Below, piece after piece: positions 20,874 to 29,339 of a stretch of 64,000 bases of DNA; positions within the stretch are counted from its first letter, which is position 1; each line of letters begins with the position of its first letter. The notes beneath the pieces are model-generated. The model was not told the origin of the DNA. It ran no database searches and saw nothing but the letters and a program-made list of their open reading frames with translations. The translations under genes and the position numbers were made by a program. Source of the stretch: Dactylonectria macrodidyma (Eukaryota; Ascomycota; Sordariomycetes; Hypocreales; Nectriaceae); assembly GCA_020744425.1 (NCBI GenBank), contig JAGMUV010000016.1:372001-436000 (forward strand), written 5' to 3'.

Positions 20874-21298
20874 TATCCCCTCGAGTGTGGAAAGCCTTCG
20901 CGTACCTGGCCCCACAACACCCCTGTCATATGACCAGTACATGAGGAAACCCCAGGTTGCATCATTAACTATTCTCACCAAAATCATCATACAAATCATT
21001 TTGCAACCATCTATGAGCTCTCAATCAATTCCTGCAGAGGCCCTTAACGACATTAACGACCGTGGCTTTTTCAAGGAGCTCAAGGCGAGTGTTGGCGCCG
21101 ATCAGCAGCAATAAAAGGGCTGCGGCGCCGGCAATCAAGAAAGGGAGGTGATGTCGCACTTTGTAACTCAAAATATTGGTGGGACTTCTATCACGGGCTA
21201 ATTTATGTGGAGAGAAATGTACCTTTTATGCTTAGATTTTAATTGGCTAGAACCCCCTGTAGTGACGGCGTTCAAGGCTTTCCACACTCGAGGGGATA
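20874..21298. repeat. Element bounded by a perfect 25-bp inverted repeat
   Basis: 20874-20898 and 21274-21298 are exact reverse complements (TATCCCCTCGAG... through CCTT). The 375 bp between them holds a 33-codon frame starting at the ATG at 21013 (MSSQSIPAEALNDINDRGFF...). No clear target duplication was found. It may be a small MITE, or an inverted repeat able to form a long transcript hairpin. Confidence 0.65.
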
Positions 21299-21394
21299 GC
21301 TAGCCGTAACGTTCCTCTTACACACTGTGTCACAGATCCACTTCGTGTGACGGTCAAGGTTCCCAACGTAGTAAACCGTAACCTGATTGGTTTA

Positions 21395-21862
21395 TGTTGG
21401 CAGTTGCAACGGGGCGTAGCGTGCTGAGCGCAGGGTTGCGTATCACGTCTGATAATGTCAAGAAGTATTCTTGAGTAATCAAATTGTATTGAAAAGCTGG
21501 AGAGCTATCTGGACATAGGGAAGTGGGAATGAGTGAAGCTATATATACTATTCTGGTCTGCTTGGTCGATCGTGGCCGAACGTGCTCTTGTTCGACCTGT
21601 TCGACCATTTAAGGTTAAGGTTTCAATGGGAGCGATGGAGCGCGAGGAGCGTTGCTCCCTCGTTCCCATCGCTCCTGTCGCTCCATCGCTCCTGTCGCTC
21701 CATCGCTCCTGTCGCTCCATCGCTCCTGTCGCTCCATCGCTCCTTCCCTGATTCGCCCGTGAGGCTGACTCATCAGCCTCGCCGCTTGGTTCTCAACAGG
21801 TCCAAGGGTTTTGCCACCCTTCGCCACTTGGTCCCTTGGACGCCTTAGCTTGGGTCGTGACA
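21395..21862 (-). mobile_element. LTR of a retrotransposon (468 bp) with adjoining internal start
   Basis: On the minus strand it reads TGTCACGACCC ... CTGCCAACA. Inside are a TATATATAG core promoter and a downstream R-like region. The bases beyond its 3' end (21394 downward) would be the primer-binding region, but no polyprotein follows, so the element is truncated. A 17-bp tandem array lies inside. Confidence 0.7.
21670..21742. repeat. 17-bp tandem repeat, about 4.3 copies
   Basis: The unit is CGCTCCTGTCGCTCCAT, repeated perfectly. It sits in the upstream part of the LTR, where repeats often act as transcription-factor sites. 17 is not a multiple of three, so this is not a coding repeat. 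Confidence 0.85.
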
Positions 21863-22090
21863 TGAAGCTATATATACTATTCTGATTTGCTTGGTCGATC
21901 GTGGTCGAATGCGCTCTTGTTCGACCTGTTCGACCATTTAAGGTTAAGGTTTCACTTTTGGTCGAACTTGGTCGAACGCGCTCTCGTTCGATCAGTTCGA
22001 CCACACACCACTTCCACCGGGGTCTGTTTGTTCCGTTCCGAGCTCCGCCGTTTCCCGTTCGTACCTGGTTGATCTCCCTGGGTCGTAACA
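21863..22090 (-). mobile_element. Second, partial LTR of the same family
   Basis: Its first 95 bp (plus view) repeat 21535-21630 almost exactly, including TATATATAC and the TTCGACC-rich stretch. The far end GGGTCGTAACA matches the terminus of the first LTR. It lacks the R/U5-like part, so the two LTRs are joined head to tail by nesting or recombination. Confidence 0.7.
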
Positions 22091-23460
22091 CCTCCGTACA
22101 GATTACTAGAATCGGCTTCTTTTAGGAGTGTGGGGCCGACTTCGCAAACATGGATACAGGCATCCTCACGACCTCAATGACCTAGACCCCTGCGCTAGTT
22201 CATACGTATATCTGGGACCAGTTGTGTCAATATTCCATGGCCTTTTGCCGACGAGAGGTCTTTGGTTTGCGAGGACAATCGGCGAGAAGGGTCGAGAAAC
22301 AGTTCGTATCCTCGTCGGCGGGATATTTAGGTTGTCAGATGATTGCTTTGCCTTTGTCGTCTTGTGATATTTCGGCGCTCATTCCGAATGGAGTTTGCCG
22401 TTTATGCATCAAGGAGCCCTGGCGAAGGAGGCAGAGCTGCGACAGGGAGTCCCCTTGCTACGAGTGTCTGTGCAAGGATGCAGTGTTTATATTAGGCGGA
22501 AAATGATCCACTTGTCACCCTGTCTTTTTATATCCGAGTCCCAAGCTCCCAAGAACCCTGCCTCGCAAGGTACCCCGAACACAACTCATGGGCCAAAAGC
22601 GGGCCTTAGACCCCCCGGCCTGGACGGTGGGTGGTATGATGACCAGGTTGCGAGAATGGCATTGATCTGAATCCGGGCATGGCTACCCCGTCAGTGCGCA
22701 ATACGAACAGCTATGCCTGAGCTCGTCCCCAGACAGTTCGTATCGAAGACGGGCTCACGAGAGTCCGGTACCAGTCCATCAAAGTCCCCAAACTCTCCCG
22801 CTCCAAGTCCAACAACCAGAGGGTCCGACACAGAAGACATGCCCTTGGGATTACAGTTAGAGAGCTCTTCGTAACCTCTTATATGCTAAAAAGTCGACAT
22901 TCCCATCCTCCATGATGAGCACTTATATTTCCATTCGGTTCTTGAGCCTCGTAGGGAGCAAAGGAATACCCACAGGAGAGTAGTATAAATGGCGAACAAA
23001 CACGATTCAGTTCCCCCCACGCCCTAAAATTTAAGCTTGTGTTCTCCACTATGCGCTGGACGAAGCCCACAGTTTCACTATCTTGTCATGTTCAGACGAA
23101 AGTAGCGTCTCTCCCCGACACGCATAACCTTGGCGGCTAATGCTGTATAACGGCATGTCCGTGAGTGATCTACCTCCTTGGCTCAGCCTCCCAGGCCTTG
23201 TCCAACATCCAGCCAAGAGACTTGCTCATGTTTCATCAGGTTGCGATAATCCACCGACCTCCATGGATAGCCTTTGGAGCTGGGCGTTGACTAGCACGAG
23301 GCTGCGATGTAGGGGCTTGTCGGTACCCATGGGATCAGCAATGCCGTCCCCCATCAAGGGTCTGGCTCTACCCGTGATCCGATTCTATGCTGTTCGGCAG
23401 ACCCGACTTACGAACTCCTGAGTTCAAGATAGCATCTAGGATGGATGAAGTGTCGTCCAC
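22091..23460. other. No gene recognised
   Basis: Short frames only. It includes upstream DNA of the secreted-protein gene at 23689. Confidence 0.45.
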
Positions 23461-23462
23461 CG

Positions 23463-23470
23463 TATAAAAA
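23463..23470 (+). promoter_or_regulatory. TATA box of the secreted DUF7029/7223-like gene
   Basis: GTATAAAAAG followed by a strongly pyrimidine-rich leader of about 215 bases (many CTCC and TTCC runs) ending CGCAACC before the ATG. This is typical of a highly expressed fungal gene. Confidence 0.65.
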
Positions 23471-23688
23471 GTCTAGCCATTCGGCCTCAGTCCTATCCCA
23501 TCCATTCCTCACGATCCCTGTGGCCATTCATTCTCTTCTAACTCCTCTCCCTTCACCATTTTCAGTTGTTGTCACCTTCATCCTCTCCGGCGCTCGCTGA
23601 TTCGCCCTCCTGATCATATTCAACATCCGTCCCTTCTTGATATTTATCCGAGTATCCCACTCTTTACAATCATTCGCTCTTCGCAACC

Positions 23689-25125
23689 ATGAAGGCCACT
23701 ATCTCTTCGCTTCTCTGCTTGCGAGCGATTGCGGGCGTTACGTCTGCCGCCGCTCTGCCCCAGGACACCAACAAGATCATACTCCATCCCGTTCCTCGTC
23801 CTTCCCAGTCCATCACTGGGCTCGACCACTCCCTTGAGGCGAGGCAGGCTGAGGCGTCTCCTGATCCTCTCATCCTTAAGCCCGTCCGCAGGCCTTTAGT
23901 TGATCTTGAGGCCAGACAGGAGACCCCTGTCGTCCCCAGCAAGGACATCTTCCTGGGCTATGCCGCCAGCGACATCACGGCTTCGGTCAACCTAGCAGTC
24001 AAGCGCCCCGCCGTCGTCCTCGAGGATGTCGCCGGCCTCAGCTCCGTCGAGTGCTCGGGTTCGGGCATTTCCATGACCTTTACCGATGCCGATGCCCTCA
24101 AATCCGCCTCCGCTGCCTGGCCGGCGGCTGAGGACTTCATCATGATCACCTATGCGCCGGAAAGCGGCTGTAACACTCCAGATCAGCGCGGCTTTTGGAA
24201 CGTCGGCGACCTCACCTTTGATGAAGCGGCCCTGGTTGCTAAAGTGACTGCTACCCGCTCTGCGCTTGATAAGGAGTCTGAGGATGCTGCTGTTGAGTTC
24301 GATACCGCCGCCCCCGCCTCTAAGCGCGACATCAGCGCCTCCGTCAGCGTCGATCTTGCCGCTCCCCTTCTCGAGACAGACAACTTCAAGCTAGCTGTGG
24401 ACCAAGCCATGTTCCAGAGCAACATCCGCATTAAAGGCAGCTTCCGCTTTAATTTCCTCAAGTTCAAGCCCAGCCGCGCCACCCTGGACGTCGACTACTC
24501 CGGGTCCGTGAGCCTCAACATGTCGGCCACCGTTAAGGCAGCGTACGACAGCGAGTTGCTCAACATCAAGCCCCAGTCCTTCTCCGTCTCCCCTTTCACC
24601 ATCCCGGGCATCATCGACGTCGGTCCCAGGGCCGAGTTTGGCGTGGGCGTTGAGTTCGGCGCTTCCGGCTCCCTGACTGCTGGCGTAGGCGTCCATAGCG
24701 AGATCGCCAACGGTCAGACTCACTTCGACCTCCTCGACTCAGCCCAGACCACCAGCAGCGGCTGGAAGCCCAAGACAAGCGTCAGCTCCAACATCAATGC
24801 CCAGGTGTCCCTACAGGTCAACCCCTACATTGACCTGATCCTAGCCATGGGCGTCAATCTCTTCAATGGCGCCCTTGATCTGTCGGCCGGCTTAGAAGCC
24901 AAGCCCACGATCGTGAACGTCTTCTCCGCCTCGCTTGACTTGGCCTTCACCAGCCAGTCCGGCATTACCTTTACCCAGCCGGCACCTGACACCTGCCCTA
25001 ACGGCGCCTGGTTTGCCAGCAAGTTCAACATGGACATTGACGCCTTCATTGGCACTCTGTACCGGAAGACGCTATTCAATGTTAACGCTCCCATCTTTGA
25101 GACCCAGTGCTGGAGATTCGCATAA
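23689..25125 (+). CDS. Secreted protein of the DUF7029/DUF7223 type
   Basis: An intronless frame of 478 residues. Residues 1-20 are a signal peptide (MKATISSLLCL...TSAAA). The next 70 residues are a pro-region with repeated LEARQ and KPVRRPLV motifs that look like Kex2 processing sites. An N-terminal beta-rich domain (about 95-200) contains paired cysteines (SSVECSGSG, ESGCNTPDQ). A SKR site near residue 210 separates it from a long beta-rich C-terminal domain (PGIIDVGPRAEFGVGVEFG, QVSLQVNPYIDLILAMGVNL) ending in a CPNGAW...ETQCWRFA cysteine pair. This two-domain layout is that of secreted ascomycete proteins annotated DUF7029 and DUF7223, of unknown function. High G+C at third positions and the strong leader argue for a live, well-expressed gene. 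An extracellular or cell-wall location is inferred. Confidence 0.8.
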   Translation: MKATISSLLCLRAIAGVTSAAALPQDTNKIILHPVPRPSQSITGLDHSLEARQAEASPDPLILKPVRRPLVDLEARQETPVVPSKDIFLGYAASDITASVNLAVKRPAVVLEDVAGLSSVECSGSGISMTFTDADALKSASAAWPAAEDFIMITYAPESGCNTPDQRGFWNVGDLTFDEAALVAKVTATRSALDKESEDAAVEFDTAAPASKRDISASVSVDLAAPLLETDNFKLAVDQAMFQSNIRIKGSFRFNFLKFKPSRATLDVDYSGSVSLNMSATVKAAYDSELLNIKPQSFSVSPFTIPGIIDVGPRAEFGVGVEFGASGSLTAGVGVHSEIANGQTHFDLLDSAQTTSSGWKPKTSVSSNINAQVSLQVNPYIDLILAMGVNLFNGALDLSAGLEAKPTIVNVFSASLDLAFTSQSGITFTQPAPDTCPNGAWFASKFNMDIDAFIGTLYRKTLFNVNAPIFETQCWRFA

Positions 25126-25137
25126 GGGGCTGGTCTC

Positions 25138-25192
25138 TGTATTGGACGATATATATTGGACGATATATATTGGACGATATATATTGGATAGT
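25138..25192. repeat. 14-bp tandem repeat just 3' of the secreted-protein gene
   Basis: Three and a half copies of ATTGGACGATATAT begin 13 bp after the stop codon, so they lie in the 3' untranslated region or terminator zone. Confidence 0.85.
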
Positions 25193-25199
25193 AAATATC

Positions 25200-25640
25200 A
25201 ATGAATATGACGGGATCTTTATGCTTTGGGCTTCATTAACATGGTTGGATGCAGGATCGGTATAGAACAGGCAGCGAACATTAGACATTTCGTTTTGTAT
25301 AAGTTTAAAAAAGCAAACTAGGCATAGACTTGATTGAAGGCAACAATCAAACCTCGAATATAGCACTTCTCATCTACGACTATCGATTTCTCCCGTTATG
25401 ATCGTTCCATCAATCTGTGCCCCGATGTAAAAGCCTCTACTCTTCACGTAAGTCCATATAGGCTAGTTGATCCCGTCGCTGTTAATGGCCGACTCAACGT
25501 AAACTCCAGTACCAACCGGCCCAGCTGTAACAGGCATCTCACCACCCAAGGAAATCCTTGGTTTAGTGAATGCAGCGACTGCTTCGGGAGTCCGCAATCG
25601 TATATATCCATAGCGAACATGAAGCCAACGCTGAGAGTGT
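25200..25640. other. No gene recognised
   Basis: Intergenic; no domain-bearing frame. Confidence 0.5.
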
Positions 25641-25649
25641 TGACCAGGG

Positions 25650-25825
25650 TCAGACATCGAACGAACGGGAATCGAATCGATAGGTTCGTTCGATGCCAAG
25701 TCTTACGAATGTCGAATCGAATGGGGTGTGCGCCGTTCGACATACGAATCGAACAGGGCGCATTTCATTCGACACCGAATCGAACGGCGCCAAGCATTCG
25801 ATCGAATCGATCGAACAAACCAGCG
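25650..25825. repeat. CGAATCGA-rich self-similar patch
   Basis: The words TTCGATTCG and CGAATCGAA occur repeatedly on both strands across about 170 bp, with many small palindromes (TCGATCGAATCGATCGA). It resembles the other single-motif patches in the window and is probably a non-autonomous element; no terminal duplication was identified. Confidence 0.55.
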
Positions 25826-25934
25826 CGATGTGCGGAAACTTTGCCAGAGGCTGGTTTCGCGTGACTGATTGACGCGTTGGAAACCGCTTGTAAGCGATCT
25901 TCAACGAGACGCGTGTGATTCGTTCCCCGCCAGT

Positions 25935-27721
25935 CAGGCTCCTACGATGGGACAACTGACCTTACTCGACTCCGGAAAGCCTACACGTACTGGAGAAACC
26001 TGGCGAGGGCACAGCGGCGGGCAGGCCATAGACAGGAAAACCTAGAGAGCCGGGCGAAGGTAGCATCCAAAGTGTACCACGACACCATCAGAAGACAGAA
26101 GAAGGCCCACTGGGACGACTTCCTCGCAGACAGGGCCAATATTGGCAAGCGGCCAAATACCTCAAACCCGGTGCGACAAGGTCGGCGACAAAATCCCCAA
26201 GCTGAAAAGGGCGGAAGGGACGACAACGCAGGACAAGGCGGAACAGGCAGAAGAACTGCTAACGACATTCTTCCCACCGCTACCAGCAACCATCGAAGAC
26301 GAAGGTCCACGGCCGCGGCGGAGAGAAGTGGCCATGCCGGATTTGACGTTGGAGGAGGTGGAAGAAAAGGTCATGGCAGCCAAGGCGTGGAAAGCACCCG
26401 GAGAAGACGGCCTGCCGGCGATGGTGTGGAAGCAACTGTGGCCGGTGGTCAAGCAACCAGCGATGCTATCAATTCAATTCAAGTAATAAAAAAGCAAAAA
26501 GCCCTGTATTTTAATTGGATAACTTGAATTGAATTGGGTAACCAATTCAAGTTCTCCAATCAGATAGCCGCTTTTTTTGCTTTTGTGTTACTTGAATTGA
26601 ATTGATAGCAGCGCTGCAAGGAACGCGTGATGCATCTGTTCCGCACCTCACTGAATGAAGGACAGCTACCAGTCCAGTGGAGGAGTGCCAAGATCATCCC
26701 GCTCAAGAAGCCGGACAAGGCCGACTACGCGGTCGCAAAGGCCTGGAGACCCATCTCGCTGCTGTCGACGCTGGGCAAGGTGCTCGAAGCAGTGGTAGCG
26801 GACAGGATCTCGTACGTCGCCGAGACGTTTGGGCTCCTGCCCCCAAACCACTTTGGGGCAAGGAAGCGGCGGTCGGCAGAGCAGGCCTTGCTGCTCTTCC
26901 AAGAACATGTGTACAAAGCGTGGCGGAACCGCAGGGTAGTCAGCCTAGTCAGCTTCGACATCAAGGGCGCCTACAACGGCTTGTTCAAGGACAGACTACT
27001 ACAGAGGTTGAAAGCAAGAGGCATCCCCGAGAAGCTGGTGCAATGGATAAGCGCGTTCTGCTCCAATCGCACAGCCAGCATCATGGTGAACGACTACACG
27101 TCAGAGCAACGGGAGATACCAAAAGCCGGCCTTCCTCAGGGATCGCCGCTTTCGCCTGTGCTTTTCCTGTTCTTCAACGCAGACCTTACACAAAGTAAAA
27201 TTGACTCGAAAGGGGGATCAATAGCCTTTGTCGACGACTACTCAGCCTGGGTCACGGGGCCGACGGCGGAGGCGAACAGGGACAGCATACAGGCCATCAT
27301 CGACCGGGCACTGGCGTGGGGGAAACGCAGTGGAGCGACATTTGAGCATGACAAGACAACAATTGTCCACTTCACGCGCGTAGCTGAACGCACCAGCGAG
27401 GCGCCGTTCATGATCAATGGAGAGGAAGTCAAGCCAAAGGCGAATGCCAAACCCTTAGGGGTAATCATGGACACGGAGCTCAGGTTCAAAGAACACATAG
27501 CCAAGGCCGCCACGAAAGGTCTCTTGGCAGCCACGTGTCTAAGGAGACTCAGGATGCTGCCACCACAAGCGGCCAGACAACTCTTCGTCGCAACCGTTGC
27601 CCCAGCCATGGACTACGCGTCTGTCGTGTGGTCGCATGCGCGCGGCGAAAGGGAATTGAAAGAGTTCAACGTGCCGCCGGGTAAAGGGATGGTATACCAA
27701 ATATTGATCCCTGGCTTCTGA
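25935..27721 (+). pseudogene. Tad-type non-LTR retrotransposon (LINE) fragment, broken
   Basis: The pieces read as one reverse-transcriptase ORF with damage. A first part (about 25960-26150) has SKVYHDTIRRQKKAHWDDFL. After a frameshift near 26150 a second part (26142-26460) has AKAWKAPGEDGLPAMVWKQLW. A MITE insertion at 26465-26609 follows, then the RT core (26627-27721) with SAKIIPLKKP, RPISLLSTLGKVLE, SFDIKGAYN, GLPQGSPLSPVLFLFFN and the catalytic box AFVDDYS. It stops in the thumb/linker region; no RNase H or endonuclease domain is left. The element is dead because of the frameshift, the insertion and both truncations. Confidence 0.88.
26465..26609. mobile_element. 145-bp MITE inside the LINE
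   Basis: A perfect 22-bp terminal inverted repeat (GCTATCAATTCAATTCAAGTAA), continued by an imperfect AAAAAGCAAAA stem, bounds 145 bp. It interrupts an otherwise continuous LINE reading region between VVKQPA and KERVMHLFR. No unambiguous target duplication is visible (AGCG occurs on both sides). Confidence 0.85.
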
Positions 27722-28026
27722 CGATTCTAAAAATATATATACTTTCTTGTTGGAACATCGCGGCCAAGATACATACAAGCAGCAGATGGGATGCGGCAGG
27801 TGGTATGTGCGCCCACCTGGAAGCGATAACGGGACTGTCTTATCGGCCTATGGGGCACATGATCCATATCTCCTCACTTCGCACCTGCTGGCTAGTTAGA
27901 TGATACAACAACAGAAGATCCATCAATACGAAGCCTAAATACAGCACTATTTCGGCTTCAACCAGTGGTTCGAACCCTACCCTTGTGAAACCTACATTTC
28001 TATTTTCCTGTATTGTACGTTGAGAA
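27722..28026. other. No gene recognised
   Basis: Spacer between the LINE remnant and the hairpin element. Confidence 0.5.
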
Positions 28027-28239
28027 ATACCGTATCGACTCAAAAGATTCGGATTGCCCCGTGGGTCCAGATACCCCTGTTCTGCAGCATCTAATTGGCT
28101 TATAAGCCAGCTGCAATGCTTGACAGTTGTGCGTCAATCCGGATAACCCCATAAAATTGGCATACTAGCCAATCAATGGGGGTTTGCAAGGGTACTCAGA
28201 CCTACGGGGCAATCCGAATCTTTTGAGTCGATACGGTAT
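28027..28239. repeat. Hairpin element with about 53-bp inverted repeats
   Basis: 28027-28079 (ATACCGTATCGACTCAAAAG...) and 28187-28239 are reverse complements with about four mismatches, enclosing about 107 bp. The size and symmetry suggest a MITE. A TA target is possible, but the ends are palindromic and so not resolvable. Confidence 0.75.
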
Positions 28240-28727
28240 GTATCTTTATTGGGGTGTGACCGCGCAGGAAGGTGGTCATTTTGGGCTTTTGACAGACTTT
28301 TGGAGTGGAGCTTTAAAGTATGCGTTTATCCGACAGCAACGCCCGAGGCGGTCGCAGACACTATCCTGCAAACCCATTGTGGTCAGGATTGAAGTGGTGA
28401 CGGATCCGCTACGGACAATTCAATCAAATGGATAGGGATCAATACGGTGATGATGATGTTGATGATTACTTCTGCCGGTCATCCGGATCAGTCGGAAGAG
28501 GGGTTTTCATACCCCCCCCTTCTGACTAAGGTCAGGATATCAATCTATCCGAGGTTTCGTTATACAGGGTCATCATCCAACAAGTGGCAGAAATGTAAAT
28601 AGTGTTGGATTCACCAGCTGCGCCATTTTGGGCAAAAGTTTAGGGTACCCCGCTTATTATTACAGCTTGGAATTATCCAGTATATAACCCAACAAATAGC
28701 ATAGCGAGTTCCATGGCCCTATGAGAT
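28240..28727. other. No gene recognised
   Basis: Intergenic, with a short poly-C run near 28514. Confidence 0.5.
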
Positions 28728-28880
28728 TGTTGGAGATCACAAGTGTGAGGCGACCAAGTCGGTGGCAAAGTGTGGAAGAAGGAGGAACATTCTACAAGAG
28801 ATCGTGCCTGTATATAAACAGTGGTTCACCTACTGCACTTTTAGTATGAATTAAGCAACTTGAATCTTCCTATTTCAACA
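28728..28880 (+). mobile_element. Solo LTR, 153 bp, with GAGAT target duplication
   Basis: It starts TGTTGGAGATC, ends CTATTTCAACA, contains TATATAAAC, and is flanked by GAGAT at 28723-28727 and 28881-28885. These are the TG..CA ends and 5-bp duplication of an LTR retrotransposon. The family differs from the other LTRs in the window. Confidence 0.85.
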
Positions 28881-28885
28881 GAGAT

Positions 28886-29339
28886 CCGTTCTCCCGGGCG
28901 TAATAAAGCTACTACTATCCTGCAACCCCACGGGTCCACGGGTCTCCAGTCTTCCGCCTACGCCCAGCCTATCCCAACTGCCGTCGCCCCTGAACGGTAT
29001 CCTCGCAAAGGTCCAGCGACGAGATACGATCACCCAAAGAATCTTTTAACCTCGTTGCACCAGCATCGCGGGCTGCCTGCAATGACAAGGAAAAACCAAT
29101 GGCCCGGGGAATTATTGGATTTGCGTCTTTCTCAACACCCAGTTTATTACCAAGATAGTGTTGTTGGATTGCGCAGGAATGCTGAGTGCACCTTTTTTGA
29201 GAATGTAGTTCTTATTGTGATTGTTCTTCTTGCAATCGAAGGACCTTTAAGACCTTATATCTTCGAGTGGTCCCTTCTAGGACTTGAGTCCTAGAAAGTC
29301 CTACGATCAAGTCCTACGATCTAAGTTTTAGGACTTCAA
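28886..29339. other. No gene recognised; AGTCCTACGATC direct repeat
   Basis: The frame 28860-29294 has no recognised domain. At 29280-29330 the words AGTCCTA(C)GA and TAGGACTT are repeated. This is next to the truncated end of the Helitron. Confidence 0.4.

Noticed and set aside
27955..27990. GGTTCGAACCC box resembling a tRNA B box
   Set aside because: No A box at the right distance and no cloverleaf.
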